Shown piece by piece: positions 22,412-36,983 of a stretch of DNA of 64,000 bases; the stretch's first letter is position 1; each line of letters starts with the position of its first letter. Position numbers and translations under genes: made by a program. The stretch is from Colias croceus (Eukaryota; Arthropoda; Insecta; Lepidoptera; Pieridae): NCBI RefSeq assembly GCF_905220415.1, contig NC_059562.1, positions 7,269,501 to 7,333,500 of the forward strand, read 5' to 3'. Under the pieces are notes generated by a model. It saw only the letters and a program-made list of their open reading frames with translations, searched no databases and was not told the DNA's origin.

Positions 22412-24797
22412 GGCTTTTGACTCGAGTGCTGTAAAGATTAAAGTGATTTTGTTTAAATAGAACCGCTCTCTTTCAGCCATTTGATGATTTTAAATAAGAG
22501 CACTTGAAGATTCTTATATGAGGACTATAAATCTGTAAGCTTATCAACTACGAAGAATTTTATAGTGGTCCTGTCATCGTAATTTATCATAAATAGGTAA
22601 TAAAAAATTCACAATATGTGAAAAAATCTCAACAATAGTAATACTACGCCGCTATCTCTGCAATTATTCAGTAGATAAACCCCAGAGAGACTTCCCTTAC
22701 ATAATACATTGTTTAACCTCGATTATCGACTACATTAACTCACTAGTTACACAAATACCCTTAGAAATAAAAGGCATCATTTAGAAGCAGATGGTTACAA
22801 CGGTTGTCAAACGGAAAAATATATTGAATTCGAACACATTGCGAATTCAATTCTACACGCTGACCGTAAAGTACAATTTTCAATAACTGCCAAGTACAAC
22901 AATGTAATATCTCGTCGTTAGAGTTTGCACCTTAGGTAGTTAAGATAAGGTTAATTTTTGACGGAAGCAAGCAAGTAGGTCGGGTTTTTGAAATGGTTTA
23001 AAGGATGAAGTATTGAGTCGAAAGTAGATATTTGAGGCGTGTGATTTGAAGCGAGTGTTGAGATTAGAGTTCTTGTAAAGGGTTCGAAGGGCTTACAGTA
23101 TTTATGGAGGTTATTATAAAATAGTAGCGTTTAGTATTGGAAACTGTTTTATTGGGATAATAACGTAAACTTGAAAGAAGAGGCCATTAAGCTTGTTTTC
23201 GGAAATATTTGACGCAGCCTCATAGGAGGCTCTATGCTCTCATTGTTTATTTACATTATTTAGTTGTTACTTGTTTAATTGTATTACATAGAAATTAAAT
23301 AATTATTAGTATGTAGATTAGTATGTAGTACCTTTCTTTTAATTGAAACAATTAAGAAATAAAATGTACATTTATGTGGAATATCTATTGTTATATTTTT
23401 TGGATCTCTTAAGATGTTTTATTAATTCTTACGAAACATTATCTGTACACTATATCTTCCAGAATAAAATTTTAATCAACAAGGATCTAAGAGATTTGTA
23501 TACTATTCATTAAATGAAGATATTTTGTAAGAAAATTCAAGGAGGCGTAATTTGTTATATCCGATTGTAAATAAATACTAAATCATATTTTTGTACTTAT
23601 AATCATAATGACCTGTATTTTATTAAAGCTGTTAAGAATTATATTATAATATGTATCATGTATTATTTTATGTACGCAAAGACTTCCTTGTAGCTGAAAC
23701 TTAAAAGCACCGATTACTAAACGGTTACAGAACTATGTTTACGTTATAATATTATTATTATGTATATGATCAAATAGTATAATTTCTGCTTCATCGGGAA
23801 TTTAAATCAAGATTTTTGTCATGAAATGTAACATTTAAATTAGGGAAACAATAATTTCCTATTACATAGAATATATATAGAAATTATAAACTATCATATT
23901 TGTCGCACAAAAAAGAATTCAAATATCAATTTACATTTAAAACAATTTCCTACATTAGGGTTCGAGATAGGCTATGCTCTTTATGTGGTCCTTTTGATTC
24001 ACTGAAAATGTACGCATGAAATACTTCAGGTTAACAAATGTTTGTTTCCAAAAGACCTATTAGTGTCAAGTGACCCTGATAGGGACTAATGTGGTATTGA
24101 ATAAATTAAAGTCATCAGATTCCACATTCTAAAATCTAAATCTAAGAAATGCTATAAATGTCGATGTTGAAGATGTCGATGCCTTGCTTAATCTTGAGAC
24201 GAGTCTGTAAAATAATATGTTAGTAGCCATAAATAATAGATAATTTTCCCATAAATATGCCTTTAACAATGAGTTGGGTGAACACCTTTCAGATATAGAT
24301 GAAAATTTGTAAATAGATAATAAAAATCTGAATAAACATAAGTACAATGCTTTTTCCTGGATACCATGTGAATTTTATATTCTACAGTAGGTATAAAAAG
24401 CTTTGTAATTAAGTTTCGTGTTAAAATGCGCGATAGAAAATAATTTTTCTAAGATAATTCACGTTAATATAACAAAAGAATCTTTTACAATATCAGCTTA
24501 AACGATGTGTCCGCCGCAGACACGGCAGCATTGTCTAAGATATTGCGTTTTGAGTGCTAAAGTACGGAGTTGAGAATTAAATATGTTAGTCTCTTGTGTT
24601 GGGGGATAATTCTTGCTAAATGCAGTTATTTTTTGAACTATGATTTATCTTGTTCAGTGCAGATGAAGATGAAGTTTTGTCTACATTTTTTCCGCCTCAC
24701 GCTCAAAGTTTTTTACTAGGTATGTTAATTCATAAAACGTAAATAAAAAACTATTTTAAGTACAATTATAGCAGTTAGGTATTCATCTTCCCAATTA
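22412..24797. other. Unannotated AT-rich stretch
   Basis: No gene recognised. The 72-codon minus frame at 24129-24347 may be a trace of an old LINE end but is too eroded to assign. Confidence 0.35.
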
Positions 24798-24935
24798 AAG
24801 AAGAGCGTGTCTGCCGAGCACATGTGACAGATGTGAAACTTCTTTGGTAGATTCAAAGATAAAAAATCGTCTTCTTACTCCACGACGCGACCTTAAAATT
24901 TTACTCTCAACTCGCCTAAAGAAGTTTCATTTCAA
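24798..24935 (+). mobile_element. MITE family 1, copy e
   Basis: Extension gaagagcgtgtctgccgagc, then agatgtgaaacttctttggt; ends cgcctaaagaagtttcattt. The central palindromic core with ggtattgcc is deleted, leaving ctccacgacgcgacc. Confidence 0.8.
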
Positions 24936-25841
24936 AATAGAAATAAATTGAAAACACAACCAAAAACCTTTGAATACTACCAGAGCCTAATTAGCCGATA
25001 TAATGGTAACACCAACTGCTCAGTTTCACAATACAAGTCTAAGTCCCCGTAAAGCCTTCGTAAGGAGCTAAATAACTGCGTATTACTTTTTGCTTACTAG
25101 TATCGTGATTTTACTGTAAATATTGACATAATGATGTAATCTTTAACGTGAATAACGATTTATTTATTCTTTAAATTGTTGTGTGAAAAGCAAGTAATCA
25201 TATTTGTAAAAAATAGAGTTACATAAAATACAGTTTATAAAATCTATGTTTTGAATGTACCTATTGTTATATTATTTATATTTATACCGTACTCGATAGA
25301 TTTAAAATAGCAAGCCATACTTTATATGTATACGGTGATTTATCAGTGAATTAAAATTTTCAGCATTTTAACCATCACAATGCAAGTACGTTCTGATATA
25401 GTGAATAGTGATGATGCAAAGTAATTTTATCTCAATTGATGAAAAGTTTAATACTTCATTATTTTACTAGAAGGAGCCCGCGGTTTCACTCGAGTGGTAA
25501 CTGAGTGAAAAGTAATACAAATTCTGCTTTTATGATACTAGGAGTAGGTTAAAGTTCATATCTCGAAATCTATTGTATAGAATACAGAACAAAAGCGATA
25601 ATAATCTCAAAATAATCTTTGATAACTCGAACTATGAACTTTGGAACAACTTCAACTGAACCACGAAACAGGTCTACGAACGAACTTTACTTGTAACGAA
25701 GTGATTAATAATTTTATATAAGTAAATATTTGATTATTAAGAAAATCCCATTGTGCGGATTTATAACAACGTATTTGAGTTTCGATTTTAGTTACTAAAT
25801 AGCATTGAGACCGCTCGGTAGTACCACAAGGTAATATTTAG
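24936..25841. other. Unannotated AT-rich stretch
   Basis: No gene, RNA or clear repeat seen. Confidence 0.4.
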
Positions 25842-26172
25842 AACTAGCTTCCGCCCGCGACTCAGTCCGCGCGGATGTCGGTCTTCGCGTGGATGGTTTA
25901 TTTCTCCATTTGGAGTACCTCTGACAATAACATCTTATAAATATCTATTGTACCCAATTTCCAAATACGGCTAGGCCTATAATAATACGCAACGTGTGTT
26001 CGCGGTTCTACGGAACTATATCTATGATAAAACTGAAAAATTAAGATTAATTTTTTTTCTACGCATTTTTCCAGGATAAAAAGTATCCTATTTTACGCCC
26101 AGGATAATAAGGTATAATTATACCAAGTTTCATCGAAATCGAACCGCTAGTTTTCACGTGATGCCTGCACAT

Positions 26173-26205
<33 letters not shown>

Positions 26206-26218
26206 AATTTTTTTAATC
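25842..26218 (+). repeat. Longest RTE-like tail, with (GACA)n
   Basis: Starts aactagcttccgcccgcgac, then ggatgtcggtcttcgcgtgg, gcaacgtgtgttcgcggttc, ggataaaaagtatcct and tttcatcgaaatcgaaccgc, ending in about seven cagacaga-type repeats (26175-26203). This matches my recollection of RTE retrotransposon 3' ends in Lepidoptera. The minus-strand frame across it is meaningless. Confidence 0.72.
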
Positions 26219-27324
26219 ACATATTTGGGTTTGGTATCGATCCAGTAACACCCCCTGGTATTTATTTTTTCAATATTTTCAATGTACAGAATTGACCCTT
26301 CTACAGATTTATTATATGTATAGATGTAAAATTTCACGAAAACGATTTTGATGTGTTAATCATTATGAAATACTTGTTAGTAGATATTATATTTACATTT
26401 TACCAATGCACCAAGTCAGAATTTCAACATAAAACTCTTACGAAAACGGTGTCAATTTTCAGTTAAATGCATCCATAAAAGCGAAGAAATGCACTTACAA
26501 ATTAAAAAGAAAACACATTTAGTCCGCTGAGAGTTCTATGAAATAGAATACGATTCGTAGTCGACTGCATCGACCGTTTGAACAACGATATTATTTCCAT
26601 TTGTTTTACAAAATGTCATCTTTTAATTTCCCGTTCTTTGATGCTCATAATATTTCCTTTAATCTTATTCTTATTATATACAGATTGTTTCTATTCTTCT
26701 TACTAATATAGTCATATCCTAGTTAATATTTCTTTTAACTTGAAATTTTGTGTATGTTTGTCTTTCTCGCACTAATAGTTGATAAAATTTATATGAAAAT
26801 AGGTACGAATGAATATACAGATAGGCAGAGGGATTACTTTCTTACAATTATTATACCATTTAGATAGTTATTTACCCAAGTGAACTTTCTTAGGTACTAG
26901 GTAAGTTTTATGTGTTCAAACACACAAAATAATAAAATGCACCTTTGTAGCATTAAACATTTTAAAACGCTCTATGTAAATTTTCATTAGATTCACTATT
27001 CCAATACAATTTAAAAACTACGGCGCAATTTGTCTAATTCAATTTCTAAAGAGTTAAAAAGATTCAGAAGCGCTCTTAATACCCTTTAATAATTTATCAA
27101 TTCGTATAAACTGAAACAGATTTAAAATTCAATTATTACAAGATCAATACGCCGCTCTAATTGTTACGATTGCGATTTAATCCTTTTCTGAGTTCACCGA
27201 GTGCCATTATCTGTACAATTGAGTTATTGAGAACGACAATTGATTGGGAAATAAAGAGGCTGGATGTCCTATGTATTTATCTAAAAAATGTAACAACTGG
27301 TGAAGTTTTTTATTGAAAAAAAAA
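26219..27324. other. Unannotated AT-rich stretch
   Basis: No gene, RNA or clear repeat seen. Confidence 0.4.
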
Positions 27325-27475
27325 GTTAGCTGTGCACACTTGTAACAATTTTTTTTTTTGCAAGATTCGATAATACCAAAATCGTCGCCTTACTCTATGA
27401 CGTGACGGTATTGCCTAGAGATGTCTTATATTTAGGTATCGATTATTACACCTAAAGAAAGAAAGCACACTTCAT
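27325..27475 (+). mobile_element. MITE family 1, copy f (decayed)
   Basis: Carries tgcaagattcgataatacca, aaatcgtcgccttactctat and gacgtgacggtattgcc, then diverges. A weak right end, cacctaaagaaagaaagcac, marks the likely terminus. The left GTGAAAC end is lost to a T-rich tract. Confidence 0.65.
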
Positions 27476-30400
27476 TAAAACAAAAACAACTTTAATGAAA
27501 ACAAAACAAATTTTAACATTAATTAAAATACAGAAATTCAACCCAGCCTTCGCAAAAAGCTCGAAAGCTCTAATCCATTAACTGAGGTTAGTCATAAGTC
27601 AGTAACATAATGTTAAACCAACCGGTAACGACACTCCTGCTAGATATTTTTTGTGGGTCATGAACGCAGAACACACGCAGACATGTTTAAGCTATAATTT
27701 CAAAGAGATTATAACATAATCTATTAGAGGTACAATTTGAATTTAAAATGAGCAAAGTAACTATCATTTACACCAAAAACTTTCATCTCATAAGACTCAT
27801 CGAGAAATCTTATTAACTACAAATAGTTTACAATATAACAAAAGCTACAAGTAAAACAATTACATGAATAGATTGTAGCGTCGAAATGAGCAGACATTGA
27901 GTGACGGAGGTTTCATATTATCCATTACACTACGATTTACCTAAAGGGTTTGTAACCTAGCTTATTAATAACATTGTTTACAGATTCATCTTTAGTATGT
28001 TTGTTTGTAACATTCTGTATATTATCTTCATTTCAGTATGTTGTTCGCAAAATATATTTTACATATTTATTACTTTTACAAGTCAGATCAAAAGCATTTA
28101 TTTTATTCGGGCTATCATATCTACGTATTGAATTTTAGTTATTTTATGTAAGCAAAACATACATTTTTCAAAAATACGATTCATATTGTTTGCGAACAGA
28201 ATACACAGAATTTATAAACAATTTACACATTTTTATGCATACAAGTTTAAAATAATGTTATCGCACACTAATTATAATTTTGCATTAGTAACGCAAAATT
28301 AAATTGTATCGGATTTGTAGAGAAATAATAGAAGCATCCAAATTGTATGCAAGTTAAGTATTCCAAGAACTATCTTATCATAATGTAATAAAACAGATTA
28401 TCACAAGCACGCAAGTACGTACCTACTGTCATCCAAGTACCTACTGAGATGTGCCAAAGTATTGAATACTTGGCAGAAGCTCGCAAAACAACAAAACCAA
28501 AGTTTAATCTTAAACATTAAATAATTTTTCACGGATTAATCGCGGTTTATTTCTAAATCAAAAATCAAAAAGAAAATACAAAATTTGAACTGTCTTAAAT
28601 CTTAATTGTGAGCGTAATCAAAACATCCCATAAACATAACAACCATTAAATTTTCGCATGAAAGTCCTTCATCAAATCACTTTAAATATTAACATTTCCG
28701 TCAATAAATGGAACGTGATATAAAACCGGATCATAAAACACATAAATAATTTTACGTCGCGAGATAGTCGTAAAGTGCCGTAAGACGTAAAACCGGTGTC
28801 TTTCCAAACTTTTACTGCTTAATTAAAATAATAAAGAAGTTGCTAGAATATAAAAATGGTTGTAACAACTCGATATCAAATTATTGTACATTTGTGTGGT
28901 GCAAGGCATACGATTTTACTGCTGAGAAAAACAAGAAAAAGTTTATTTAAATATACAAAGGAAAAATGACCTCTTGTTGAAACCAAGTCGACAAACTAAA
29001 CAGTTTAAGTGATATGTAAAATCTACCAATTCACAAGTTTTCCTGCATTGTATTGCTCTCTATAAAATTCTGATTATAAAACGAACGACCACAATAAAAT
29101 CCCAAAATTACTGGCATAATATTATAATATACTTTTACGATTCTAGGATTCATTTTATTTCATTTCCTTACCTATTTGATTTGTAGTTAAAATAGTATAG
29201 CCCGTATAGGTACCTCAATAGTTCTTAATTGTATATTTTTTTATTAAATAAACATTATCACTTGTCTTTCTTTCGAGTCCTTTATTCTCTAATCCCTAGT
29301 AAATATTTATCCTTCAGTTTATGACTCAATTGTAGCGTCTTTACAGAGTCATTAATGTAAATATTACAAGCAATTAGAAGCAAGGGGCTTTAAGCCGCTC
29401 CTAATTAATTTTATCTTTTTCCGCTCTATCGTTATTATCTCTTCATTATGCTTTCAAAGTGGGGTTAATTTCTCGGTTATTGTTTTTGTATTGTTCTTTG
29501 GTTATAAGAAAAGGAACTTTCTTTCAATAACTATATGGTTGAGATTTAGTTACAAATGGATCGAGACACGGAACGTACAAGGCTTCATGAAATACATGAA
29601 GCTTTGTATAATTATTGCTAAACATGTTAGAAATGGTTTTAAAATAAAGACTTTTAAACCGTTAGTAGTTTTAACTTAATGGCAACAACAACCAGTAATA
29701 GTTCCTAGAAGTAGTGTCCGATCTCTTTAATGCTTTTCATAATAAGTGAAAAACTCTTAATTCTTTTGAACCACACACTTGAAATAAAAATAAATAAATA
29801 ACGCACTTTGATGGGGCATACTGGACAGATGTCAACATTGCGTGGACAGTGGAAACCTAAAAATGCTGTGAAACCAACGGTCACTAAAGATAAAACGCAG
29901 TTATCATGAATAAGTAAGAAAGTTGCGAAGAATAAACTTTTATCTAACTCCGCAGACCTCCGCGATTTAAACTCACGCTCAAATTGAGTTTTTTATGTGA
30001 GGAAAGGCATTAACTTGCGCCATAAATGTGTATTATACTTATTTAACTGCATGTTTTTGAAATTATTATGTCTGCGAATAAATTTGATATCAAAATTATT
30101 ATAATAAATTTATAAGTGGTTTAGAAATCCTGACCCAATCTGAAAGGGTTAGAGCCTAATCTTTAGGTTTCATGACTAATTACTGTAAATTTATCCAACT
30201 GGTGGGAAAATAGGCTGCGTGAGTTATATCGCAAGCAATTAATTTGGAATACTGTTTCTATAATTATTGGTATTATGTTTAAAATTTGCAAATTGAAATT
30301 TTCATTTAGCATTGATTTTCTTTCACACTAATTTCATTCACGAATTTATTAAAAAGTGAAACTTAATAAACCCTTATTCTGACGCTGCAGGTGCTAAAAA

Positions 30401-31477
30401 CTACAAAATTCAATCGTAAGGTTCTTCTAAAAATATGTATAAAGTAGAGTTATAAAAGCATTTAATAAAATGAACCAAAATCAACGAAGAATATTGTGAA
30501 CAGTTCATTAAACAATTTGAACAGTAAACACAAACAAACAGTTTCCTTGTATCAACATGAAAAAATATTAATTATTGGCGTTTTAGCTTTTCGATTTCCT
30601 TTAAAATAAACATGTTTTTTCTAAGAAAAGCTGTATCGTTACTTCACATTATTTTTTTTAATCCTTAAGCGTTTAAATGATGAATTCTTCTATTTATTTC
30701 TTGAATTTATCCATTCGTGTCACAAATAAGATTATAACATGGTGTCCTGGTGTACTTGGTCTGAATCTATGAATTAATTATATAAATGGACATAAACAAA
30801 GGCACAAACAATTGTAGAATAATAGCCCTATATGAGTTGGAACTTGGAACCCTAAGTCCTAAACCCTTTGAGACTTCGTAATAAGAAATATGTAACGTTG
30901 TTATGTGTTTGTCTATGTTTAACTAATACACATTTTGATCTCATTTCATTTCAAAACATTATTCAAAAGCACTCTATTGGAAGTGTAATAAATTCAGAGT
31001 TTCTAAATCAAACACATGTAATAGTAAATAACATATTGTATGTTATTGTTAACAACAGAGAACACTATGTAATATACTGTAATTTTTCTTGTAGTTTTAC
31101 TAATGTAAAACTACATTATATAGATAAACCAAGTCAATGTATAGACCATATTGCATATTATTTTTTTATCAATCTTTTCAACATTTTCTGCGTGAAATAT
31201 CTTCATATTTAAAACCAATTTTTATTTGTAGAATCTTTTGATATAGGTAATATGATATCTACATTTTGAGTTCTGTATATTTGTAAAATTATAAAAAGAT
31301 CATCCGATAGTAGAAATTCGAGCTTTAACAATACTCTACTTTCTACTGTACCGTAGTTAAACGTGTTGAGATAAAATATTTAAGTATCTGCATCTGTATT
31401 TTAGCTATGATTGCTATAAAAAAATCTCATTGTAATAAGTAAGAGACACTGTATATTGATATTATAGATTAAGTAAG
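27476..31477. other. 4 kb AT-rich stretch without a gene
   Basis: I find no exon, RNA gene or repeat I can name. The 114-codon frame at 30868-31212 opens with TTG and has the composition of chance AT-rich translation. Confidence 0.4.
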
Positions 31478-31625
31478 TGACCCGGCAAATTGTGTTTCCC
31501 AGGACACCCTTATCACTTAGGGGTATAAAAAATAGTTTACGACATATTCCCTGACCAACTGAATACACATTTCATAAAAATCGATAAAGTCAAGTTTGGT
31601 TAAAAACACTGTCACTGAGAATTTT
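31478..31625 (+). repeat. RTE-like tail (CCGGCAAA type)
   Basis: Begins gacccggcaaattgtgtttc and contains ttaggggtataaaaaatag and cataaaaatcgataaagtca. It matches the consensus style of a dispersed lepidopteran repeat that is also present in reverse at 42306-42446. Confidence 0.55.
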
Positions 31626-33944
31626 GTCTCAGAAATACTTAATAGTTTGAATAAGAAAAAAAAAATGCGCTTACTTATGAAATTACATATTGTATTGTCA
31701 CCGATTGTCGATTAGTGCACAAAGTTTGCATTAAATCTGCCCGTTTAAAGTCGGTCAAAATCGAGTTAAAAGGATTCGGTTACATACATACTGGTGAAGC
31801 TTAATATAAGCGTGTTGAAAAGATAAAACACCTTAAAAAGCCATAAAGATTACAGCTAGAATACTAAACCAAATTAATGTTAATCTCAGATAAGTAAAAA
31901 TTTAATTTACGTTTCTCTGGAATGGTTTAGCGGATAAAGTTTACGTTCATTGGGTATTTCTTCGACGTAGGCTGCGTTTTCAATTCCACGGAAACACATC
32001 TTAGGCGATTCATACGCCAGCGTTTTTGTGGTTTTTTTACATTATTTTTGAAATAATTGGAAGTCAATTACATGAACATGATGAAATAGGTGATAGTTTT
32101 ATAAAACACACGTATTTTCACTAAGAGTCGATCCTTAGTAATTATGCCTGGATAAAAATTGTATGAAGAATATTTTATCTGCGAATAATCCAATAGTCCA
32201 AATACCTTTGTTCAAATGTTGGCTGATAGTGTTCTATTCAAAATATATTTGTCAAAATCACAATTAGTTTTTTCTATCGCTAACCAAGATGATGTCGTAC
32301 CTAGCATTTCTTTTACATAACAACCGCTTACGAATCGCTCGTGCGAACCCGCCCTTAGCTCGTCGGCAGTGCGGTCACAGATTTACAATAAAATAAGGAT
32401 CGCGAGTGAATTCACAAGCGTTTCTTTGTGGAGGTGTCGCGTTCAATTCTGTCGTGAGACGGAATAACAATAGACTGGGGGTTTACACACTGTGCGAGAG
32501 ACATCTGTATTCGCTATGTTCGTTGTCACTTTTGTATTGTATACGCTTTTTTGCACAGGAGGTGACAGTTATGGTGGTAGAAACACAAAGTATAGTTATA
32601 GATATATTCTATCCTTCATAAGAAATTGTAAGATAACTGAAATTACTCTTACATTATACACAATTCATTGGATGTACCTACGCTCCAACTAAAGTTGGAG
32701 CTTACTTATTTTGTTTTTTTTTATTATTTTATTAGTTACATATTTGTACGTAGATAAGTCGAGATTACATAGCCTATTTATAAACTTTAAAATAAAAACT
32801 AAACTACCAATTTTTATAAGAATAACGGATACATAAACAGCTTTTCTCGTATACTGTAACTTGAGATATATAAGTGATATAACTTGACCAGTCAGTAAGT
32901 TAGATGTAAGTCAGAAATCGATGGAGTTATGCAACATCTTCCGAGCCATAAAATATTCACTCCGAGCCAGTGTCATCGCTTCAACTTATATCTGAGTTAT
33001 TATTCTTTGTAGCGATATGTAGACTGTAAAGTTAAGTTAGTTCTAAGTTAGATTGTGTTTAGAGTTACTGAGAACATTCTGGCAATTAATTTGTTGAGTA
33101 AACTGTTGATTTCAGTAACATAATTGGTTTATATTTTAACAATTATAACAAATAATTACTTGGAGGGTAAATTATACATATTGTTTGTATTAATAAATAT
33201 AAAATGCATTATTTTTGATTAATTGGGATTGTAAATCTGTACAAAGTTTTGTTATCATTATATATGATTATCACAAATAATTGAAATAATAGTTACTAAC
33301 TAGAACGAAGAATTAATTGATTACAATAACAATGAAATAATACAGTTTATTTGTTTTTCAATTTATTGAATCTAATGTTAAACCAACTCCACCTGTCTAT
33401 CACACTATCACGGCTAAACCACTGAATCGATTTTGATGAAATCCTGAATACAGACGGACTACCTACTATGGAGAAGCTAGTCTATTTGTAAATACAATAA
33501 AACTCGAAAGGACTGAATAGGAGCATTGCAAACCAGTAGAGATTATATTATAATATAACGATACCTATTTTACAAAAAAAAATTAGAACTCAAAAGCCAA
33601 ACATCACATATTATATTATATATATATATATTTTGCTCTTAGCGTTTCTCATCATAAGTTACAAATGCCCAAGTGTGTTGAGTCGGAGTGTTTCCACCGC
33701 ACATATTAATTTGTTCCTTCTTATAAAGTTTTCAGCAAGTTTCTAAAATGTTAGTTGAGTGAAGCTGCGGCTCACTTCGCCTCGTATTACAGTTTTGAAT
33801 TTTAATTTTCTCGGAATAATGCTGGATGTAAAACGGAATTTATTCGACTTTTTCACTGATAATACTTTTTACTGTTTTCTTGATGGTGTAAAGTAGAGGT
33901 ATAATTAAATGTTTATGAATAGGATAAAATTAAGTTGAATTATG
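31626..33944. other. Unannotated stretch
   Basis: AT-rich with a GC-richer patch at about 32335-32420. A (TA)n tract lies at 33618-33632. The overlapping plus frames at 32406-32692 show no recognisable domain. Confidence 0.4.
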
Positions 33945-34110
33945 ATCTTATTATAAAGATTAAAGGTTTGTATGTATGTATGGTTTTCACGATACTGGAC
34001 CGATTTTGATGAAATTTGGCACCGATAATCTTTAGACCCTGAGAAAGAACATAGGTTACCTTTTATTGCGAAATATGTACCACGAGCGAAGCCGGGGCGG
34101 ACCGCTAGTC
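33945..34110 (-). repeat. RTE/SINE-type 3' tail, reversed
   Basis: Reverse complement reads gactagcggtccgccccggc, tcgcaataaaaggtaacct and tgccaaatttcatcaaaat, ending with catacaaacc. The start is close to copy 1 at 2738; the tail differs. Confidence 0.65.
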
Positions 34111-34231
34111 GTAAATAAAATAATAACCTCAAAGGTATGTAGAAATCGCTTTAATTCTTAACACCATGTTTTGTTTTATAGTACCATATACGTTTATGCT
34201 TTTCTTTTTTTTGCTAACGGTGTTCTATTTT

Positions 34232-34300
34232 ATAAAAACTTAAGAACGGCTCGACCAATTCGGTAAATTTTATTTGAACATTTTTGTTGACGCACAAAAA
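34232..34300 (-). repeat. RTE-like tail fragment (reverse)
   Basis: Contains ggctcgaccaattcggtaaa and aacatttttgttgacgcaca; an inverted, diverged match to about 34970-35040, 0.7 kb away. Confidence 0.55.
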
Positions 34301-34892
34301 AGATTCTTATGGATAATAAAAATGATTTGATATTATTAATTACTACATTGAACAAATTTCGGCTGGATTTTAATTTTATTCGTCGTCGTCGTATTTGTTG
34401 GTAGTGTGACCGAACCTTTACCAAAATGTCATCAGCTTATGTTAATAATAACTAACGATAGCAGTTTCTATTCCTTAGCCTTCTATTCGTCGCATTTTGT
34501 CTCAGCCTGCTGATCTATTCAAAGACTCTTCAATTCATCTATTTTTAGCATCAATATTAATAAGAGTTATAAATATCCTCAATATCAATCGGAGCCAAAA
34601 TTTAAAGTAAGCTAATGGCACCTAAAGCCATTTGGCATCGCAGCACTCGCAAGAAAAATACGAATGTAACGAGCAAAGGGCCCTCACTGGGCTGTGAGAT
34701 GAATGCTTAAGTGGCTGATTGCTTCGGTTTATTGTTTCCCTTGCCCTTTATCGTACCTGATCGATTACCTGGATGGAGTTGTTTTAGAGGGAAGGTAAAA
34801 GCCACTGTGAATACTCGTTTGGTGATCATAATTCGTCAAAAAAGTTTACTTTTTATTTTGGTTGTGAATGTTGCTACGATATATTATAATCA

Positions 34893-35085
34893 TTAAAACC
34901 TAGCTGCCCTAGCAGACGTTGTTCTACCCTATTGCAACTTTTTCGTGTTTTTTTCTCACTATGTTTCATTGTGCATAAAAAAAATGTTACAAATAAAATT
35001 ATCCGAATTGGTCGAGCAGTTCTCAAGTATTGTGCTTTCACATTTTGGCGATTCATTTATATTATATAGAAGATATAAAATCGTT
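34893..35085 (+). repeat. RTE-like tail (CTAGCTGCCC type)
   Basis: Starts aaacctagctgccctagcag and includes acgttgttctaccctattgc and gaattggtcgagcagttctc, ending tttggcgattcatttatatt. It resembles truncated RTE retrotransposon tails known from moths. Confidence 0.6.
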
Positions 35086-36634
35086 TTAGTAATCTGTAAA
35101 CAATTATTAAGGCAGTACTTCAAATAAAATAACCTAAAAACACCATTAACGACCATCAATACCGAAATTTCAAAAGCATTCCACAATAGAAGCCTCTACA
35201 AACCCTTAACCTTTAAAAGCAGTCGGGGTTTATAAAAACAGAAATCTTAAGAATCTGTCTATAAATTCGGTGCCCCGGGAATATCCTCATAACTCTATTA
35301 TTCCGGGGATCAAATATCTTAATGCTGGATCCCGAAAACAACAAAGAATTTCAAGAACTAAGGAAAACCTTCAATAAGGAAAAACTTGGGATGGTTTATG
35401 ATTTTTCAACTAGCGATTCGTTCGTGTTGATTTCTTTTTGAAATTTATATGGAATATAAATTTTAATGTTAAATTTATTACGCTCAATAATGATAACTCT
35501 CATTTCGAAGACCATAATACGATCCTAATAAAATCAAGCTTGGTTTTAAATGCTTTTTGATAAAAAGTGCAAAATAATAAATAAATTCAATTTGTATAAA
35601 TAAATACCTACCTACATAAAATGTTATGTCGCAGTACATTGTACTCCTCTGAATCGGCTTAGCCGATATTAATGAAAATTTTGTAAAAATTCAGTTTTAA
35701 AATTTATAGAATAGACGAAGTATGAAACAAACTATTCGTATTTTTAAATCATAAGTAGCAAAGCAAAACAACACTTGCTATTATCGTATCTAGATATTAT
35801 GTAATCAATTTTCGTCGATTTATTCCAAAATTGTATCACTAATGAAAATAATTTTCCGTTGCTCTGATATTAACAATTGAAATATAATTACGAGCTATAC
35901 ATCCCAAATTAAGAATGTACCGGCGGCCATTGTCATCGACTGATGGAGAATTACGGCCGGAAAATTGCTTGATCGAAACCTCTCGTCAAAGGCTTCATGG
36001 GGGATGATATTCACGACATTTTGGTACTAAAAGCAGTGAAATGTTTTTGCAATACATTCTAAAGCAATTAATATTGTAAATAGGATTATGGGAAGGTCAA
36101 AAGACCTCTTAAAAAAATCGACAATCTGAAGGATGGCAATCGACCGTGTAAGTTTTTGTTGGCGATTTTGTCGATGGCTAGTAAAAAAAAAAACAATTCT
36201 CAGGCAGCTTTGAAGGAATAAACAAAACTACTATAATAAATGTGTAGTTATAATGTTTTTAATTTATTTATTGATTAAGCTCTATGTAGGTTTCATATTG
36301 TATTTTCGATTGCTTTAGTGCTGGAAATTTTTTAGCTGCTGGCTACAATTCTAGTAGGTAATCGATTAGGTATTATTGCTTAACCTACTATTTGACTTTT
36401 ATAAAAATGTCTCTATTTTTCAAGATTTAAAAGAAAAATTATAATAAATAACGTTATCACAACCCTAATTCAGTTTATTATTACGTCGCTTACTAAACAA
36501 GCTATTGGTTATATCAGACAAAATCTATTTTAATCATTTTACGAATATCAAGTAATTTTATAAATTTATTTCAAAAAAATAATCCATCTTTTATTTTTTT
36601 GAATGTTTTAAAAGCCCTAGTAAATTAAATTATT
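35086..36634. other. Unannotated stretch with a GC-rich patch
   Basis: AT-rich except about 35920-36010, which contains cggcggccattgtcatcgac (YY1-like GCCAT) and may be conserved noncoding DNA. No gene recognised. Confidence 0.35.
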
Positions 36635-36811
36635 ATTAGCGTTCCGCCCTGGCTTCGCCCGTGGCACATGTTTATGTTTTGTCTCCATAGGAACCATCCT
36701 CGTACTTAAAGGAATATTTTATTAGAAAAAAATTACAGAAATCGGTCCACCCGTTCACGCGTGATGCCGTGACCATGGGAAATTGGGATTCATTTTTATA
36801 ATATGTAGAGA
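36635..36811 (+). repeat. RTE/SINE-type 3' tail, internally deleted
   Basis: Begins ttagcgttccgccctggctt, contains cagaaatcggtccacccgtt and cacgcgtgatgccgtgacca, and ends tttttataatatgtagaga. Confidence 0.65.
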
Positions 36812-36983
36812 TATATTTTCTACAAGCGTTCCGCGGCATTGCTCGCACAGAAAAAGGAAATATCTGAAAATTACATACAAAGGTATTTTACCAGCAAACG
36901 TTAACGCCTCCTAACTATCTCCAGACATAAAAAAAATCATGCTGTTGCGATGTGAAATAATCACAAAAAACTAATTACACTAA

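Noticed and set aside
24129..24347. 72-codon minus ORF as a LINE fragment
   Set aside because: Only loose resemblance to RT C-terminal ends; no diagnostic motif.
26175..26203. Regular cagacaga array as a CRISPR or satellite
   Set aside because: It is a simple tetranucleotide microsatellite at the end of an RTE-like tail in a eukaryotic genome.
30868..31212. 114-codon plus-strand ORF in AT-rich DNA
   Set aside because: Opens at TTG, has no domain, and its composition is what chance translation of AT-rich DNA gives.
31905..31990. tRNA-like sequence (ttagcggataaag ... ttttcaattcc)
   Set aside because: The box A and box B words are poor and no cloverleaf arms pair; at best an eroded SINE.
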